The position numbers were made by a program, and so were the translations under genes. A stretch of DNA of 22,980 nt, from NCBI GenBank assembly GCA_904501755.1, contig CAJGBV010000022.1, positions 1 through 22,980 on the forward strand, written 5' to 3'. The stretch is from Clostridiaceae bacterium. GTDB lineage: Bacteria; Bacillota; Clostridia; Oscillospirales; Acutalibacteraceae. Below the pieces are notes generated by a model. It was not told where the DNA came from. It saw nothing but the letters and a program-made list of their open reading frames with translations, and ran no database searches. Below, one piece after another: positions 4,965 to 12,637 of the stretch (the stretch's first letter is position 1; the number at the start of each line of letters is the position of its first letter).

Positions 4965-4993
4965 TTGATTTTAAGTAAAAGATGTGATATAAT
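4965..4993 (+). promoter_or_regulatory. Promoter of the cytidylate-kinase-like gene
   Basis: TTGATT, a 17-bp spacer and a perfect TATAAT. It is divergent from the tRNA promoter, with the two -35 boxes only 10 bp apart. The start would be near 5000, leaving a leader of about 55 bases. Confidence 0.75.
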
Positions 4994-5054
4994 TACAAAA
5001 AACAGAGCAAAATGTTATATAATTTATTGAAAATGCACAGAAAGGGTGGCTGAA

Positions 5055-5681
5055 ATGGCTAATAACAACTTCGTAATTACAATAGGCAGAGAATTCGGAA
5101 GCGGTGGACATGCAATTGCAAAGATGTTGGCTGAGGATTTGGGTGTGAAACTTTATGATAAAGAACTTCTTGATTTAGCAGCTAAAAACAGTGGGTTGAG
5201 TGCTGAAATACTAAAGGATTATGATGAAAAACCCACTAACAGCTTTTTATATTCTTTATCTCTCGGAGCGTATTCCTATGAAAGTGTGTTAAGCGGCGTT
5301 CCTAATCTTACTCTTGTTGATAAGGTGTTTGCCGTACAGGCTGAAATTATCAGAGAAATTGCAGATAAAGAGTCTTGCGTTATTGTGGGAAGATGTGCTG
5401 ACAGCATACTAAAGGATAAGGAAAATCTTCTTTCTGTATTTATTCACGCTGATATTAAACAAAGAGCTCAGCGTGTTATGGAATATGAGAATATTTCTTT
5501 TGATAAGGCTATTGATATGGTGAAAAAGTCAGACAAGAAAAGGGCGAGCTATCATAATTATTTTTCTGATAATAAGTGGGGAGATGCCCGTTCTTATGAT
5601 TTATGTATTGACAGTAAAATCGGCTTTGAGAATGTTGCGCATATAATTAAATACTGTGTTCAGGAACATATACACGGATAA
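5055..5681 (+). CDS. Cytidylate kinase-like family protein
   Basis: A 208-residue P-loop protein. The nucleotide-binding loop GREFGSGGHAIAK is near the N-terminus, followed by LYDKELLDLAA. CVIVGRCADSIL sits mid-protein and a helical SFDKAIDMVKKSDKKRASYHNYF segment (lid-like, with basic residues) toward the end. This is the pattern of the cytidylate kinase-like family. These are thought to phosphorylate nucleotides, but the true substrate is often unproved. I chose the ATG at 5055 because AAAGGGTGG lies just before it; the GTG at 5046 falls inside that ribosome site. It has its own promoter and is followed 56 bp on by yunB. Confidence 0.85.
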   Translation: MANNNFVITIGREFGSGGHAIAKMLAEDLGVKLYDKELLDLAAKNSGLSAEILKDYDEKPTNSFLYSLSLGAYSYESVLSGVPNLTLVDKVFAVQAEIIREIADKESCVIVGRCADSILKDKENLLSVFIHADIKQRAQRVMEYENISFDKAIDMVKKSDKKRASYHNYFSDNKWGDARSYDLCIDSKIGFENVAHIIKYCVQEHIHG

Positions 5682-5737
5682 CCAATAACCAACAACCTGC
5701 TTCTTCATATTATATATGGAGGGGCAGGTGTTTTTAT

Positions 5738-6412
5738 GTGAGAAAAAAGAAAAAATCTCTTAAATATATTACAGTTACCGTTCTTATATTTTCTATACTG
5801 CTGGGTAGCTTTTTAATAGTTGACAGGCGAATGAGAAATGTTTTATGTGATTACAGTGCTTCTGTAGGTGAAACTGTAATGATAAGGACTGTGGATGAAA
5901 TTGTAAGTGATATTTTTTATGAGGATGATATAGATTACAGCGACCTTGTTACTCTTTGCAGAGATAATGAGGGACAGGTGACCTCTCTTGAGGTATCGGC
6001 TGCTAAAATGAATTATATTAAATCGCAAATTTCTGTAAGAGTGGCAGAAGAAATCGCTAAAAGAGAAAGATACACCTTATCCATTCCCATAGGTACGATT
6101 ATAGGGAATGAATATACAGTTGGCAGAGGGCCTGAAATGAAATTCAAAATGCAGATAACAACAACTGTTATAGCGGATTTTGAAAGCAGGTTTTACAGTG
6201 CAGGAATTAATCAGGTGCTTCATCAGATACATATAATAGTTAAAATGAATGGTCAGACCATAATACCTTGGTATCGCTCAACCTTCAATGCGCAAACAAG
6301 AGTAATAGCCGCTCAGACTGTAATTGTTGGTATTGCACCCGATGCATATACAAATGTTATCGAATCAGGAACCGACGCCACAGAGGATATATTTGATTTT
6401 GGGACACATTAA
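5738..6412 (+). CDS. yunB: Sporulation protein YunB family
   Basis: A 224-residue protein with a lysine-rich N-terminus, one transmembrane segment at about residues 10-28 and a large outer domain. The segment SIPIGTIIGNEYTVGRGPEMKFKMQ, then INQVLHQIHIIVKMNGQTIIPWY, and the ending TVIVGIAPDAYTNV are characteristic of YunB. YunB is a mother-cell protein needed for normal sporulation in Bacillus. The start is GTG at 5738, because the overlapping ATG at 5736 reads straight into TGA; GGAGGGG lies 13 bases upstream, rather far. A bidirectional terminator follows the stop. It supports a spore-forming host. Confidence 0.88.
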   Translation: MRKKKKSLKYITVTVLIFSILLGSFLIVDRRMRNVLCDYSASVGETVMIRTVDEIVSDIFYEDDIDYSDLVTLCRDNEGQVTSLEVSAAKMNYIKSQISVRVAEEIAKRERYTLSIPIGTIIGNEYTVGRGPEMKFKMQITTTVIADFESRFYSAGINQVLHQIHIIVKMNGQTIIPWYRSTFNAQTRVIAAQTVIVGIAPDAYTNVIESGTDATEDIFDFGTH

Positions 6413-6439
6413 AAAAGCGAGTCGTTGACTCGCTTTTTT
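6411..6439. terminator. Bidirectional terminator between yunB and the NUDIX gene
   Basis: AAAAAAGCGAGTC and GACTCGCTTTTTT form a perfect stem around GTT. It serves both convergent genes. Confidence 0.9.
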
Positions 6440-6449
6440 ATATTTATTT

Positions 6450-6932
6450 TTAGGTTGTTTTTCGTTTGCAAACAAAGTGCTTTATTTCTTTGCTGTGAAT
6501 ATCGTTGAGAAGAGTCTTGATGTTCTCGGGATACAGTTTTATTCTGTCAAGAGAGGAGAGGGGAATCCACTCAAAATAAATAGGTTTACTGTGCTCGTTT
6601 CCTATAAATTTTCTGTTCTTTGTAATTTGGGCATCAAGAAGATGAACGGTATAATAAAAACATATCTGATGGCAAGGGTATCCGCTTCGGTTGAAGAAAT
6701 TTTCTCCTATCCATTTTAGATTTCCCAGCCATATATCTGCACCTATTTCTTCAGAAAACTCTCTTATAATAGCTTGTTCGGCAGTTTCCTGAAAGGTTAC
6801 ATGTCCACCGGGTAGAGAATAGCCGTTGTTATCACTCGTTTTATGGAGCAGGATTTTTCCATCGTTCAAACATATACCCGCTACTCTCAGACTGAATATG
6901 TCATTTTGTGTTTTTAATAAAATATCTTTCAT
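6450..6932 (-). CDS. NUDIX hydrolase
   Basis: A 160-residue pyrophosphohydrolase of the NUDIX superfamily, which cleaves nucleoside diphosphates linked to another group. The NUDIX box is complete: G43-x5-E49-x7-R57-E58-x2-E61-E62-x-G64, preceded by YSLPGGHV. The glutamates bind the catalytic metal. Later segments (NRSGYPCHQICFYYTVHL, FEWIPLSSL) resemble the DNA-mismatch or 8-oxo-dGTP subgroup, but the substrate cannot be told. It starts 8 bp after the ACT-domain gene and is probably co-transcribed with it. Confidence 0.9.
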   Translation of the reverse strand: MKDILLKTQNDIFSLRVAGICLNDGKILLHKTSDNNGYSLPGGHVTFQETAEQAIIREFSEEIGADIWLGNLKWIGENFFNRSGYPCHQICFYYTVHLLDAQITKNRKFIGNEHSKPIYFEWIPLSSLDRIKLYPENIKTLLNDIHSKEIKHFVCKRKTT

Positions 6933-6940
6933 AATGCTTC

Positions 6941-7372
6941 CTATATGATTTTAATTGAAATAACACCGTCTATTTTTCTGAGTCTATTCATAAGCTCTTC
7001 TATAGAAACGGTGACATTATCGGTACGAACGGTTATGGTAACTGCGGCAATGTTGTCAACAGGGTGATTTTGGTTGATGGTAAGTATGTTGGCACCCTCT
7101 TGGTATAATTGAGCCGTAAGTGCAGAAAATACACCTGCACGGTCGCTTAGCATAGCACTTATACATAGATTTTTATCTGTGTCTTGTTTATGGTAGGCAA
7201 ACACACAGTCTTTATATTTATAAAAAGCACTTCGTGAAATACCTACCTTCTGTGTGGCGGCACTAACATTTGTACAACTGCCGTTTTCGAGTAGTTCTTT
7301 GGCATAAAGCACCTTTAAATAAACCTCTGGAAGAGCAGAGGCTTTAACTATCAGCATATCGTAATTTTCCAT
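6941..7372 (-). CDS. ACT domain-containing protein, PheB-like
   Basis: A 143-residue protein. The N-terminal half has a short helix-turn-helix-like segment (NVSAATQKVGISRSAFYKYK, about 35-54). The C-terminal half is an ACT domain (about 70-143; LSDRAGVFSALTAQLYQEGANILTINQ, then VSIEELMNRLRKIDGV). This matches the PheB / UPF0735 type often linked to aromatic amino-acid regulation. The ATG at 7372 is preferred because GGTGG lies 8 bases before it; an upstream TTG at 7390 would include the ribosome site. The ligand is not predictable here, and its pairing with a NUDIX gene gives no clear pathway. Confidence 0.85.
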   Translation of the reverse strand: MENYDMLIVKASALPEVYLKVLYAKELLENGSCTNVSAATQKVGISRSAFYKYKDCVFAYHKQDTDKNLCISAMLSDRAGVFSALTAQLYQEGANILTINQNHPVDNIAAVTITVRTDNVTVSIEELMNRLRKIDGVISIKII

Positions 7373-7456
7373 ATCTTGTCCACCGTCCAAAAACAGTTTT
7401 TATTTGATTATACATCATACATATCAAAAAATCAACAGTGTTATGAGGGTGAAGAA

Positions 7457-8521
7457 TTGAGCTTAGACAGAAAAAAGAAATTTCTCGTTTTTATTGCCTA
7501 TGTTTTTGTTATTGTGGGTATTTTGTATTTTATATTAAAATTTTGTCTTGGTTATCTTCTTCCGTTTATTATAGGTACTGTACTTGCTTTTTTGGTACAG
7601 AAACCCGCAGTTAGTATCAGTTATAAACTGAAAATTAAAAAGTCGACTGCGGCACTTTGCTGTGTAATACTGATATATCTTGCTCTTGTTCTTATTATAG
7701 TGTTTGCCGGTAACAGAATTTATATTTTGGCTGCAAACTTTACACATAAAGCACCGGTATTAATTGAAAAACTGACAGGGGCGGTCAAAGGGTTTTCCGG
7801 TGAAATCAAAGAGCTTACGGATGGTACGGCAGGGGAGTACGGAGAATATATTTCGAATACAGTAAACAACTTTGCCGAGAATCTGCTTGTTAAATTGTCG
7901 GAGTGGATTTCTTCCTTTTTTGCACGGTTTGCCGCTTCGTTGCCCTCTGTGGTTTTCAGCGTATTTGTTACTGTAATTACAGGTTGTTATATTGCAAAGG
8001 ATTTTGAAAAACTAAAGGAAAATACCTATTTTGCTCTGGGTGAGGAAAACACGCATAAGATAAGAAAAATATGGGAGATTACGGTCAATAAGGTTTTTAA
8101 AATTATAAAGGGATATTTTTTGCTTTCCTTAATAGCGTTTGTTCAGTTGATGGTAGGCTTTTTCATAATGAAAATCGGTGCACCAATAAGGATAGCGGCT
8201 ATTACTGCCCTTGTGGATATGCTGCCGGTACTTGGGAGCGGTACTGTGCTTATTCCCTGGGCGATTGTTTCGGTGCTGACAGGTAAGGTTAAAAGGGCTG
8301 TTTCCTTAGTAATTATCTATGCTGTAGTAACGGTTGTAAGAAATATTTTAGAACCTAAAATTATGGGAAAACAGGTAGGACTTCACCCTGTTGTCATCCT
8401 TGTGTCAATGGTTCTCGGTCTTAAAATTTTCGGATTTGCAGGTCTTTTTGTTCTGCCGCTTATTGTTACGGTAGGATATCACTACACTGTAACAGAAAGC
8501 CCTTTACAGCATAGTATGTAA
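7457..8521 (+). CDS. YtvI-like sporulation integral membrane protein (AI-2E transporter family)
   Basis: A 354-residue membrane protein of the AI-2E exporter/PerM superfamily. It has two N-terminal hydrophobic segments, LGYLLPFIIGTVLAFLVQKP and further helices. A soluble amphipathic middle part follows. The C-terminal signature ALVDMLPVLGSGTVLIPWAI ends with LEPKIMGKQVGLHPVVILVS. Length and features fit YtvI, a sporulation membrane protein of unknown transport role. The TTG at 7457 is chosen because GAGGGTGA precedes it by about 4 bases. A start at 7376 would overlap the divergent ACT gene and has no ribosome site. A MITE-like element lies 23 bp after its stop. Confidence 0.82.
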   Translation: MSLDRKKKFLVFIAYVFVIVGILYFILKFCLGYLLPFIIGTVLAFLVQKPAVSISYKLKIKKSTAALCCVILIYLALVLIIVFAGNRIYILAANFTHKAPVLIEKLTGAVKGFSGEIKELTDGTAGEYGEYISNTVNNFAENLLVKLSEWISSFFARFAASLPSVVFSVFVTVITGCYIAKDFEKLKENTYFALGEENTHKIRKIWEITVNKVFKIIKGYFLLSLIAFVQLMVGFFIMKIGAPIRIAAITALVDMLPVLGSGTVLIPWAIVSVLTGKVKRAVSLVIIYAVVTVVRNILEPKIMGKQVGLHPVVILVSMVLGLKIFGFAGLFVLPLIVTVGYHYTVTESPLQHSM

Positions 8522-8544
8522 TGTATTGCAGAAGCTGTGCAATA

Positions 8545-8821
8545 CTAGCCAAAGCATTTAAACTTGAACCAGCCTAAAAGGTCGGTTTTTAGATGTCTTT
8601 CGGCTCATTGTCACACATAGGCGACAGCCTTATGTGCTTCGCTTCACCAAAATTCACTCAAAAACTGTTCCTTTTAGGTCGTATAATTTTGTAAATAAAG
8701 GATTTTTTGATTGGCGAGGCACAAAGTACAGTAAATCCTGACGGATTTACGAGTATTTTAACGAAGCCACAGCAAAAAAACTTGTTCCAAAATCTGATTC
8801 AAGTTTGAATGCTTTGGCTAG
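8545..8821. mobile_element. MITE-like non-coding element (277 bp)
   Basis: The ends are 28-bp inverted repeats with two mismatches: CTAGCCAAAGCATT at the left and its complement at the right, each continuing with AAACTTGAA. Inside are two hairpins, around CACATAGGC/GCCTTATGTG and GTAAATCC/GGATTTAC. There is no ORF. The internal stretch with GCACAAAGTACAGTAAATCC resembles dispersed repeats I recall from Ruminococcaceae-type genomes. No clear target-site duplication is present; the flanks GCAATA and GCAAGC match at 4 of 6. It fills the gap between ytvI and the DUF3343 gene. Confidence 0.7.
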
Positions 8822-8845
8822 GCAAGCTCAAATGAGGCGGCAAAA

Positions 8846-9064
8846 ATGAATGAATATGTTATTGCTACAGGAACGGTAACAAATGCCATAAAAGGCAGGG
8901 AAATATTGAAAAGAAAAGGAATATTTGCTGAAATAGAGAGAATGAAAGCTACCGAAAAACAATACGGTTGTGGCTATTCGGTAGTAACTCGAGGGAATAT
9001 AAAAGAAATTGAATCACTTTTAAGACAGGCAAATGTGAAAATATTAAAGATACTCCCAAGGTGA
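8846..9064 (+). CDS. DUF3343 protein, putative Se/S carrier-like
   Basis: A 72-residue protein matching the small DUF3343 family by length and by blocks: YVIATGTVTNAIKGREILKR at the start, a central GCGYSVVTRG and the C-terminal ESLLRQANVKI. The single cysteine (C42, in YGCGYS) is the conserved position thought to carry sulfur or selenium. The next gene encodes a cysteine-desulfurase/selenocysteine-lyase-like enzyme. This supports a chalcogen-transfer pair, although a terminator separates them. The ribosome site (AGGCGG) is weak. The function is a family-level prediction, not proven. Confidence 0.8.
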   Translation: MNEYVIATGTVTNAIKGREILKRKGIFAEIERMKATEKQYGCGYSVVTRGNIKEIESLLRQANVKILKILPR

Positions 9065-9093
9065 AGCACAGGCTTTATAGCCTGTGCTTTTTT
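9064..9093 (+). terminator. Terminator after the DUF3343 gene
   Basis: AAGCACAGGC and GCCTGTGCTT pair around a TTTATA loop, followed by TTTT. It overlaps the last base of the DUF3343 stop. It may set the ratio between that gene and the desulfurase 15 bp further on. Confidence 0.85.
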
Positions 9094-9108
9094 GAAAGAA
9101 GGTGAAAT

Positions 9109-10239
9109 ATGATATATTTTGATAATGCTGCTACCTCAAGTCCAAAGCCTTTATGTGTTGTAAATGCTGTTAAAAATGCACTTGAAAGCTACAGTGCAAA
9201 TCCCGGCAGAAGCGGTCATAAAGCCTCTATAAAGGTTGCAGAAAAAATATATGGTGTGAGAGAAAAGGTGGCAGCTTTTTTTGGCTGTGAAAGCCCTGAA
9301 AATGTGGTTTTTACAGCTAATTGTACTCAGGCAATAAATTTCGTTCTTAAAGGTGTGCTGACCAAAGGCGACCATCTTATTATTTCAAATCTTGAGCATA
9401 ATGCAGTGGCTCGACCCGCCAAAAAGCTTGAAGAAAATGGTGTAATGTTAAGTATTTTTAACGCATTTGCTCAGGATTTGGAGGAAGAAATAGAGCGTTA
9501 TATAACACCCAAAACAAAAATGCTGTTTTGCCTTCATGCCTCAAATGTTTGCGGTAGGGTTTTACCTATTGAAAAAATCGGAAGGCTATGCAAAAAAAGA
9601 GGAGTTCTTTTTGGGGTAGATGCAGCTCAGAGTGCAGGAGTTTTGCCTATTGATATGAAAAAATGTGGAATTGATTATCTTTGTATAGCTTCTCATAAAG
9701 GACTTTTTGCTCCTATGGGAACAGGTATTCTTATAGCCTCTTCGCCCATAAATGAAACGGTTCTTGAAGGCGGAACGGGAAGTAATTCGATAAGTCTTGA
9801 TCAAGGTAGAGATATGCCCGAAATGTTAGAGAGCGGAACGGTTAATGTTCCCGGAATAATGGGCATTTCTGCAGGTATAGATTTTGTTAAAAAACGTGGA
9901 ATGGACAGCATCAGAGAACATGAAATGAGGCTGTGTAAACACCTTTGCAAGAAGCTTTACGGACAAAAGGGGATAAGAATTATAGGCTTTGATGAAAATT
10001 ACAGTGTTCCTGTTGTTTCTTTTTGTGTTGATGGTATGGACAGTAACGAGGTTGCGGCTCTTCTCAGCAGTAAAAATATAGCGGTCAGAGCAGGACTTCA
10101 TTGTTCTCCTTTGGCTCATAAAACCCTGGGGACATTGGAAACCGGAACTGTGCGTTTTGCACCCGGATTATTATCGGATACACGTCAGGTTGACCGACTT
10201 TGCTATGTGCTTTCGGATATTGTTGCAAAAAAGTTTTAA
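9109..10239 (+). CDS. Cysteine desulfurase family protein (class V aminotransferase fold)
   Basis: A 376-residue PLP enzyme that would remove sulfur (or selenium) from cysteine (or selenocysteine). Visible motifs are MIYFDNAATSSPKP at the start, NLEHNAV with H97, VDAAQSAG with D171 and ASHKGLFAPMG with the PLP lysine K197. The chalcogen-accepting loop has C332 in AGLHCSPLAH, followed by GTVRFAPG. The short active-site loop and sequence style fit the desulfurase-like group related to SufS and selenocysteine lyase rather than IscS. No SufU or IscU scaffold is next to it. AAGAAGGTG lies before the ATG. The DUF3343 neighbour suggests a carrier partner. Confidence 0.88.
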   Translation: MIYFDNAATSSPKPLCVVNAVKNALESYSANPGRSGHKASIKVAEKIYGVREKVAAFFGCESPENVVFTANCTQAINFVLKGVLTKGDHLIISNLEHNAVARPAKKLEENGVMLSIFNAFAQDLEEEIERYITPKTKMLFCLHASNVCGRVLPIEKIGRLCKKRGVLFGVDAAQSAGVLPIDMKKCGIDYLCIASHKGLFAPMGTGILIASSPINETVLEGGTGSNSISLDQGRDMPEMLESGTVNVPGIMGISAGIDFVKKRGMDSIREHEMRLCKHLCKKLYGQKGIRIIGFDENYSVPVVSFCVDGMDSNEVAALLSSKNIAVRAGLHCSPLAHKTLGTLETGTVRFAPGLLSDTRQVDRLCYVLSDIVAKKF

Positions 10240-10266
10240 AATTTTACTAAAATATTAAATTATCTA

Positions 10267-10295
10267 TTGAATAAAAAAATATATTATGTTAATAT
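10267..10295 (+). promoter_or_regulatory. Candidate promoter of cdaA-cdaR
   Basis: TTGAAT, a 17-bp AT-rich spacer and TAATAT, 31 bp before the cdaA start. The match is moderate in very AT-rich DNA. Confidence 0.5.
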
Positions 10296-10326
10296 AAATG
10301 TGAATAAAAAGTGAGGGAATGATGTT

Positions 10327-11232
10327 GTGACTGATTTTATTAACGGAATATATACACTGTGGAATCAGATTGTTTATGCAGTGCTTCATATTTCGATTTT
10401 TGATTTACTTGATATTATAATTATTGCCTACATCATTTCCAAGGCAATACATTTTCTCAGAGAAAGCCGCGGCGGACAGCTTGTAAAGGGTTTAATTATA
10501 CTTGTTATTGCTTATACGCTGTCTATCTGGTTTGACCTTGTTACTGTCAGGTGGCTTCTTACCAAGGTTATGGATTGGGGTATTATCGCCCTTGCTATTA
10601 TCTTCCAACCCGAACTCAGACGTGCTCTTGAGCGTATCGGTAGAAGCAAATTCGGTCACTTCGGTCACGGCTATACCACCGATGCAGAAACACTTAAAGC
10701 GGCTGTGGACAGTGTTTGCGTTGCGGTTCAGAGTATGCACGACCAGAGAATCGGCGCTCTTATTGTTTTTGAGAGAACCACCTCTCTTGGCGATATTATA
10801 AACACAGGAACTCTTATTGATGCCAATACTTCTTCACAAATGGTGGGAAATGTATTTTATCCAAAATCACCTTTACACGATGGTGCGCTTATTATCCGTG
10901 ACGGCAGACTTCTTGCGGCAGGCTGTATTCTTCCTCTTACGGCTAATCCTAATCTTAGCTCACAGCTTGGCACAAGACATCGTGCCGCTATTGGTATGAG
11001 TGAAGTTTCGGATGCGGTCATCCTTGTGGTTTCTGAAGAAACAGGAAAAATCTCCCTTGTTCAAAACGGTACAATCGAACGCGGTTTTGACCAGATAAGG
11101 CTTAGAGAAGAGCTTTACCGTCTGATAATTCAAAATGATGAATCGGGTGAAAATGACTCGATTGTAAGTAAAATCAAAAACGTTATTGACCGTATAAAGC
11201 CTGTGAAGAAAAACGAAGGAGAGGATAAGTAA
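10327..11232 (+). CDS. cdaA: Diadenylate cyclase CdaA
   Basis: A 301-residue membrane enzyme that makes the second messenger c-di-AMP from two ATP. Hydrophobic segments in the first ~95 residues anchor it. The DAC catalytic domain follows, with DGA at 185-187 (SPLHDGALIIRDGR) and RHR at 217-219 (GTRHRAAIGMSE), both essential motifs. The C-terminal tail is charged. The start is GTG at 10327, 9 bases after GAGGG. Its stop overlaps the next start by one base (TAATG), coupling it to its regulator CdaR. The glmM gene that often follows cdaR in Firmicutes is absent here. Confidence 0.96.
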   Translation: MTDFINGIYTLWNQIVYAVLHISIFDLLDIIIIAYIISKAIHFLRESRGGQLVKGLIILVIAYTLSIWFDLVTVRWLLTKVMDWGIIALAIIFQPELRRALERIGRSKFGHFGHGYTTDAETLKAAVDSVCVAVQSMHDQRIGALIVFERTTSLGDIINTGTLIDANTSSQMVGNVFYPKSPLHDGALIIRDGRLLAAGCILPLTANPNLSSQLGTRHRAAIGMSEVSDAVILVVSEETGKISLVQNGTIERGFDQIRLREELYRLIIQNDESGENDSIVSKIKNVIDRIKPVKKNEGEDK

Positions 11233-12224
11233 TGGAAAAACTAAAAAATTTCTCTCTTAGTAAGCTTTTTTCAAACCGTCGCTTTACAGCTATTTTTTCA
11301 TTTGTAGCTGCTTGTGTAGCCTGGTTGGTTATTTCGGTTAATCAAACAGAAACCAGAACATCTACCTTTGCAAATATCACTATAAATATTGGTATCGAGG
11401 ATAGCTTTGCGGGAAATATGGGACTTGAGGTTGTTTCTGAGGACTATGTTAAAACCGCCAATGTAACGGTGAATGGCCCGAATTATATTGTCAGTGGTCT
11501 TAAGCCGTCGGATATTCTTATTAACGCTGATTTAAGCGCTGTTACAGCACCAGGTGAATATAACATTCCTCTTGTGGCTCAGTCAGCCGGCGGTACTTCG
11601 GGTTTTACCTTTGTTGAGGTAAGTCCCAAAAGTGTTAAGCTTACCTTTGACTATGTAGATACAAAGGATTTTGATGTGGTTGCAAGGGCAGACCTTATTA
11701 CCTCTGCAAAGGGTCTTTATAAGGATACACCTATGCTTAATTATGTTGGTGACAGCAAGAAAATTACCATTACAGGTCCCAGAAGTAAAATGAACCTTAT
11801 CGACAGGGTAGAGGTAATAGTAAACAAAGAAGCCGAGATAAGTGCGAGTCAGACCTATGATGCAGACATTGTTATTTATGATAAAGATGGAAATATAATC
11901 GAAAACAGCTACTTTACTCTTCCTGATGAAGAAATGAAGGTTACAGTTCCGATTTATATGGAAAAAACCGTTCCTGTAGTTCCTGTCTTTTCGGGAGAGC
12001 CATCTGATAATGCGGGTCTTTTGATGGTAGAAAGTGTATCACCTGCAAAGGTTACTGTTCAGGGACCGCCTGATGTAATAGAGGCTCTTGAAAAGGTTGA
12101 ACTTTCCCCAATTGATTATACCTCTATTGTATCCGGAAAATCCCTTGAGGCACAGATGATTCTTCCCTCAGGAACCAAAGAGGCAAACTCTATAACAAAG
12201 GTTACCGTAAAATTTAAGAAATAA
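11232..12224 (+). CDS. cdaR: CdaA regulatory protein CdaR (YbbR domains)
   Basis: A 330-residue protein with one N-terminal transmembrane segment (about 18-36). After it come YbbR-type repeats outside the membrane. Each has the turn-rich pattern seen in VKTANVTVNGPNYIVSGL, KKITITGPRSKMNLIDRV and PAKVTVQGPPDVIEALEKV. CdaR binds the membrane part of CdaA and tunes c-di-AMP synthesis. At least three repeats are recognisable. It overlaps cdaA by one base and is followed by a terminator, so the two form a two-gene operon. Confidence 0.93.
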   Translation: MEKLKNFSLSKLFSNRRFTAIFSFVAACVAWLVISVNQTETRTSTFANITINIGIEDSFAGNMGLEVVSEDYVKTANVTVNGPNYIVSGLKPSDILINADLSAVTAPGEYNIPLVAQSAGGTSGFTFVEVSPKSVKLTFDYVDTKDFDVVARADLITSAKGLYKDTPMLNYVGDSKKITITGPRSKMNLIDRVEVIVNKEAEISASQTYDADIVIYDKDGNIIENSYFTLPDEEMKVTVPIYMEKTVPVVPVFSGEPSDNAGLLMVESVSPAKVTVQGPPDVIEALEKVELSPIDYTSIVSGKSLEAQMILPSGTKEANSITKVTVKFKK

Positions 12225-12225
12225 T

Positions 12226-12251
12226 ACAAAAGGGCTTTTCAGCCCTTTTGT
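12226..12251 (+). terminator. Terminator of cdaA-cdaR
   Basis: ACAAAAGGGCT and AGCCCTTTTGT form an 11-bp perfect stem with loop TTTC. The stem itself supplies the U-rich run. Confidence 0.8.
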
Positions 12252-12292
12252 CATTTATCTGCCTTTTGCATAGTATATATGGAGGTGGTTAA

Positions 12293-12637
12293 ATGATTGA
12301 AGTAATGGTAATACTTGTTTTTCTTTTCTTTTCAGCTGTTGGAGCCGCTTATATTACATACAGAATATGGCTGTTTCTTATCCGTCCAAAAAGCAGAAAT
12401 AAAACCTTATTGATAACAAGACTTGACAAAGAAAATGAAAAGGAGCAGTTTATGTACTGCTTTGAAAAATACCGTTGGTGCGGTAATGATTATGCCGATG
12501 CGCTTATTATGATTTGTGAAGGTGAGCCTGACAAAACCTGCCAAGCTTTCAGTAAATGCCATAAAAATATAATTTGTTGCAGGAAAGATGAATTACCTTT
12601 TATAGTAAAATATGTATTGGAGGAGCAGAGTGTCTGA
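12293..12637 (+). CDS. Small cysteine-rich membrane-anchored protein, unknown function
   Basis: A 114-residue protein I do not recognise. Residues 1-30 form one hydrophobic helix, then a basic RPKSRNK stop-transfer segment. The rest is a cytoplasmic-type soluble domain with seven cysteines (C56, C63, C75, C83, C89, C95, C96). These cysteines could bind a metal, but the spacing fits no motif I can name. A strong GGAGGTGG ribosome site precedes the ATG. The last 8 bp overlap the start of recD2, so translation of the two is coupled. Confidence 0.75.
   Translation: MIEVMVILVFLFFSAVGAAYITYRIWLFLIRPKSRNKTLLITRLDKENEKEQFMYCFEKYRWCGNDYADALIMICEGEPDKTCQAFSKCHKNIICCRKDELPFIVKYVLEEQSV

Noticed and set aside
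7376..7456. 27-codon N-terminal extension of the YtvI-like protein
   Set aside because: It would start at a TTG overlapping the divergent ACT-domain gene without a ribosome site; the TTG at 7457 has GAGGGTGA in the right place.
8521..8845. Riboswitch upstream of the DUF3343 gene
   Set aside because: The structure is explained by terminal inverted repeats and internal hairpins of a MITE-like element; no known aptamer pattern or terminator before the gene.
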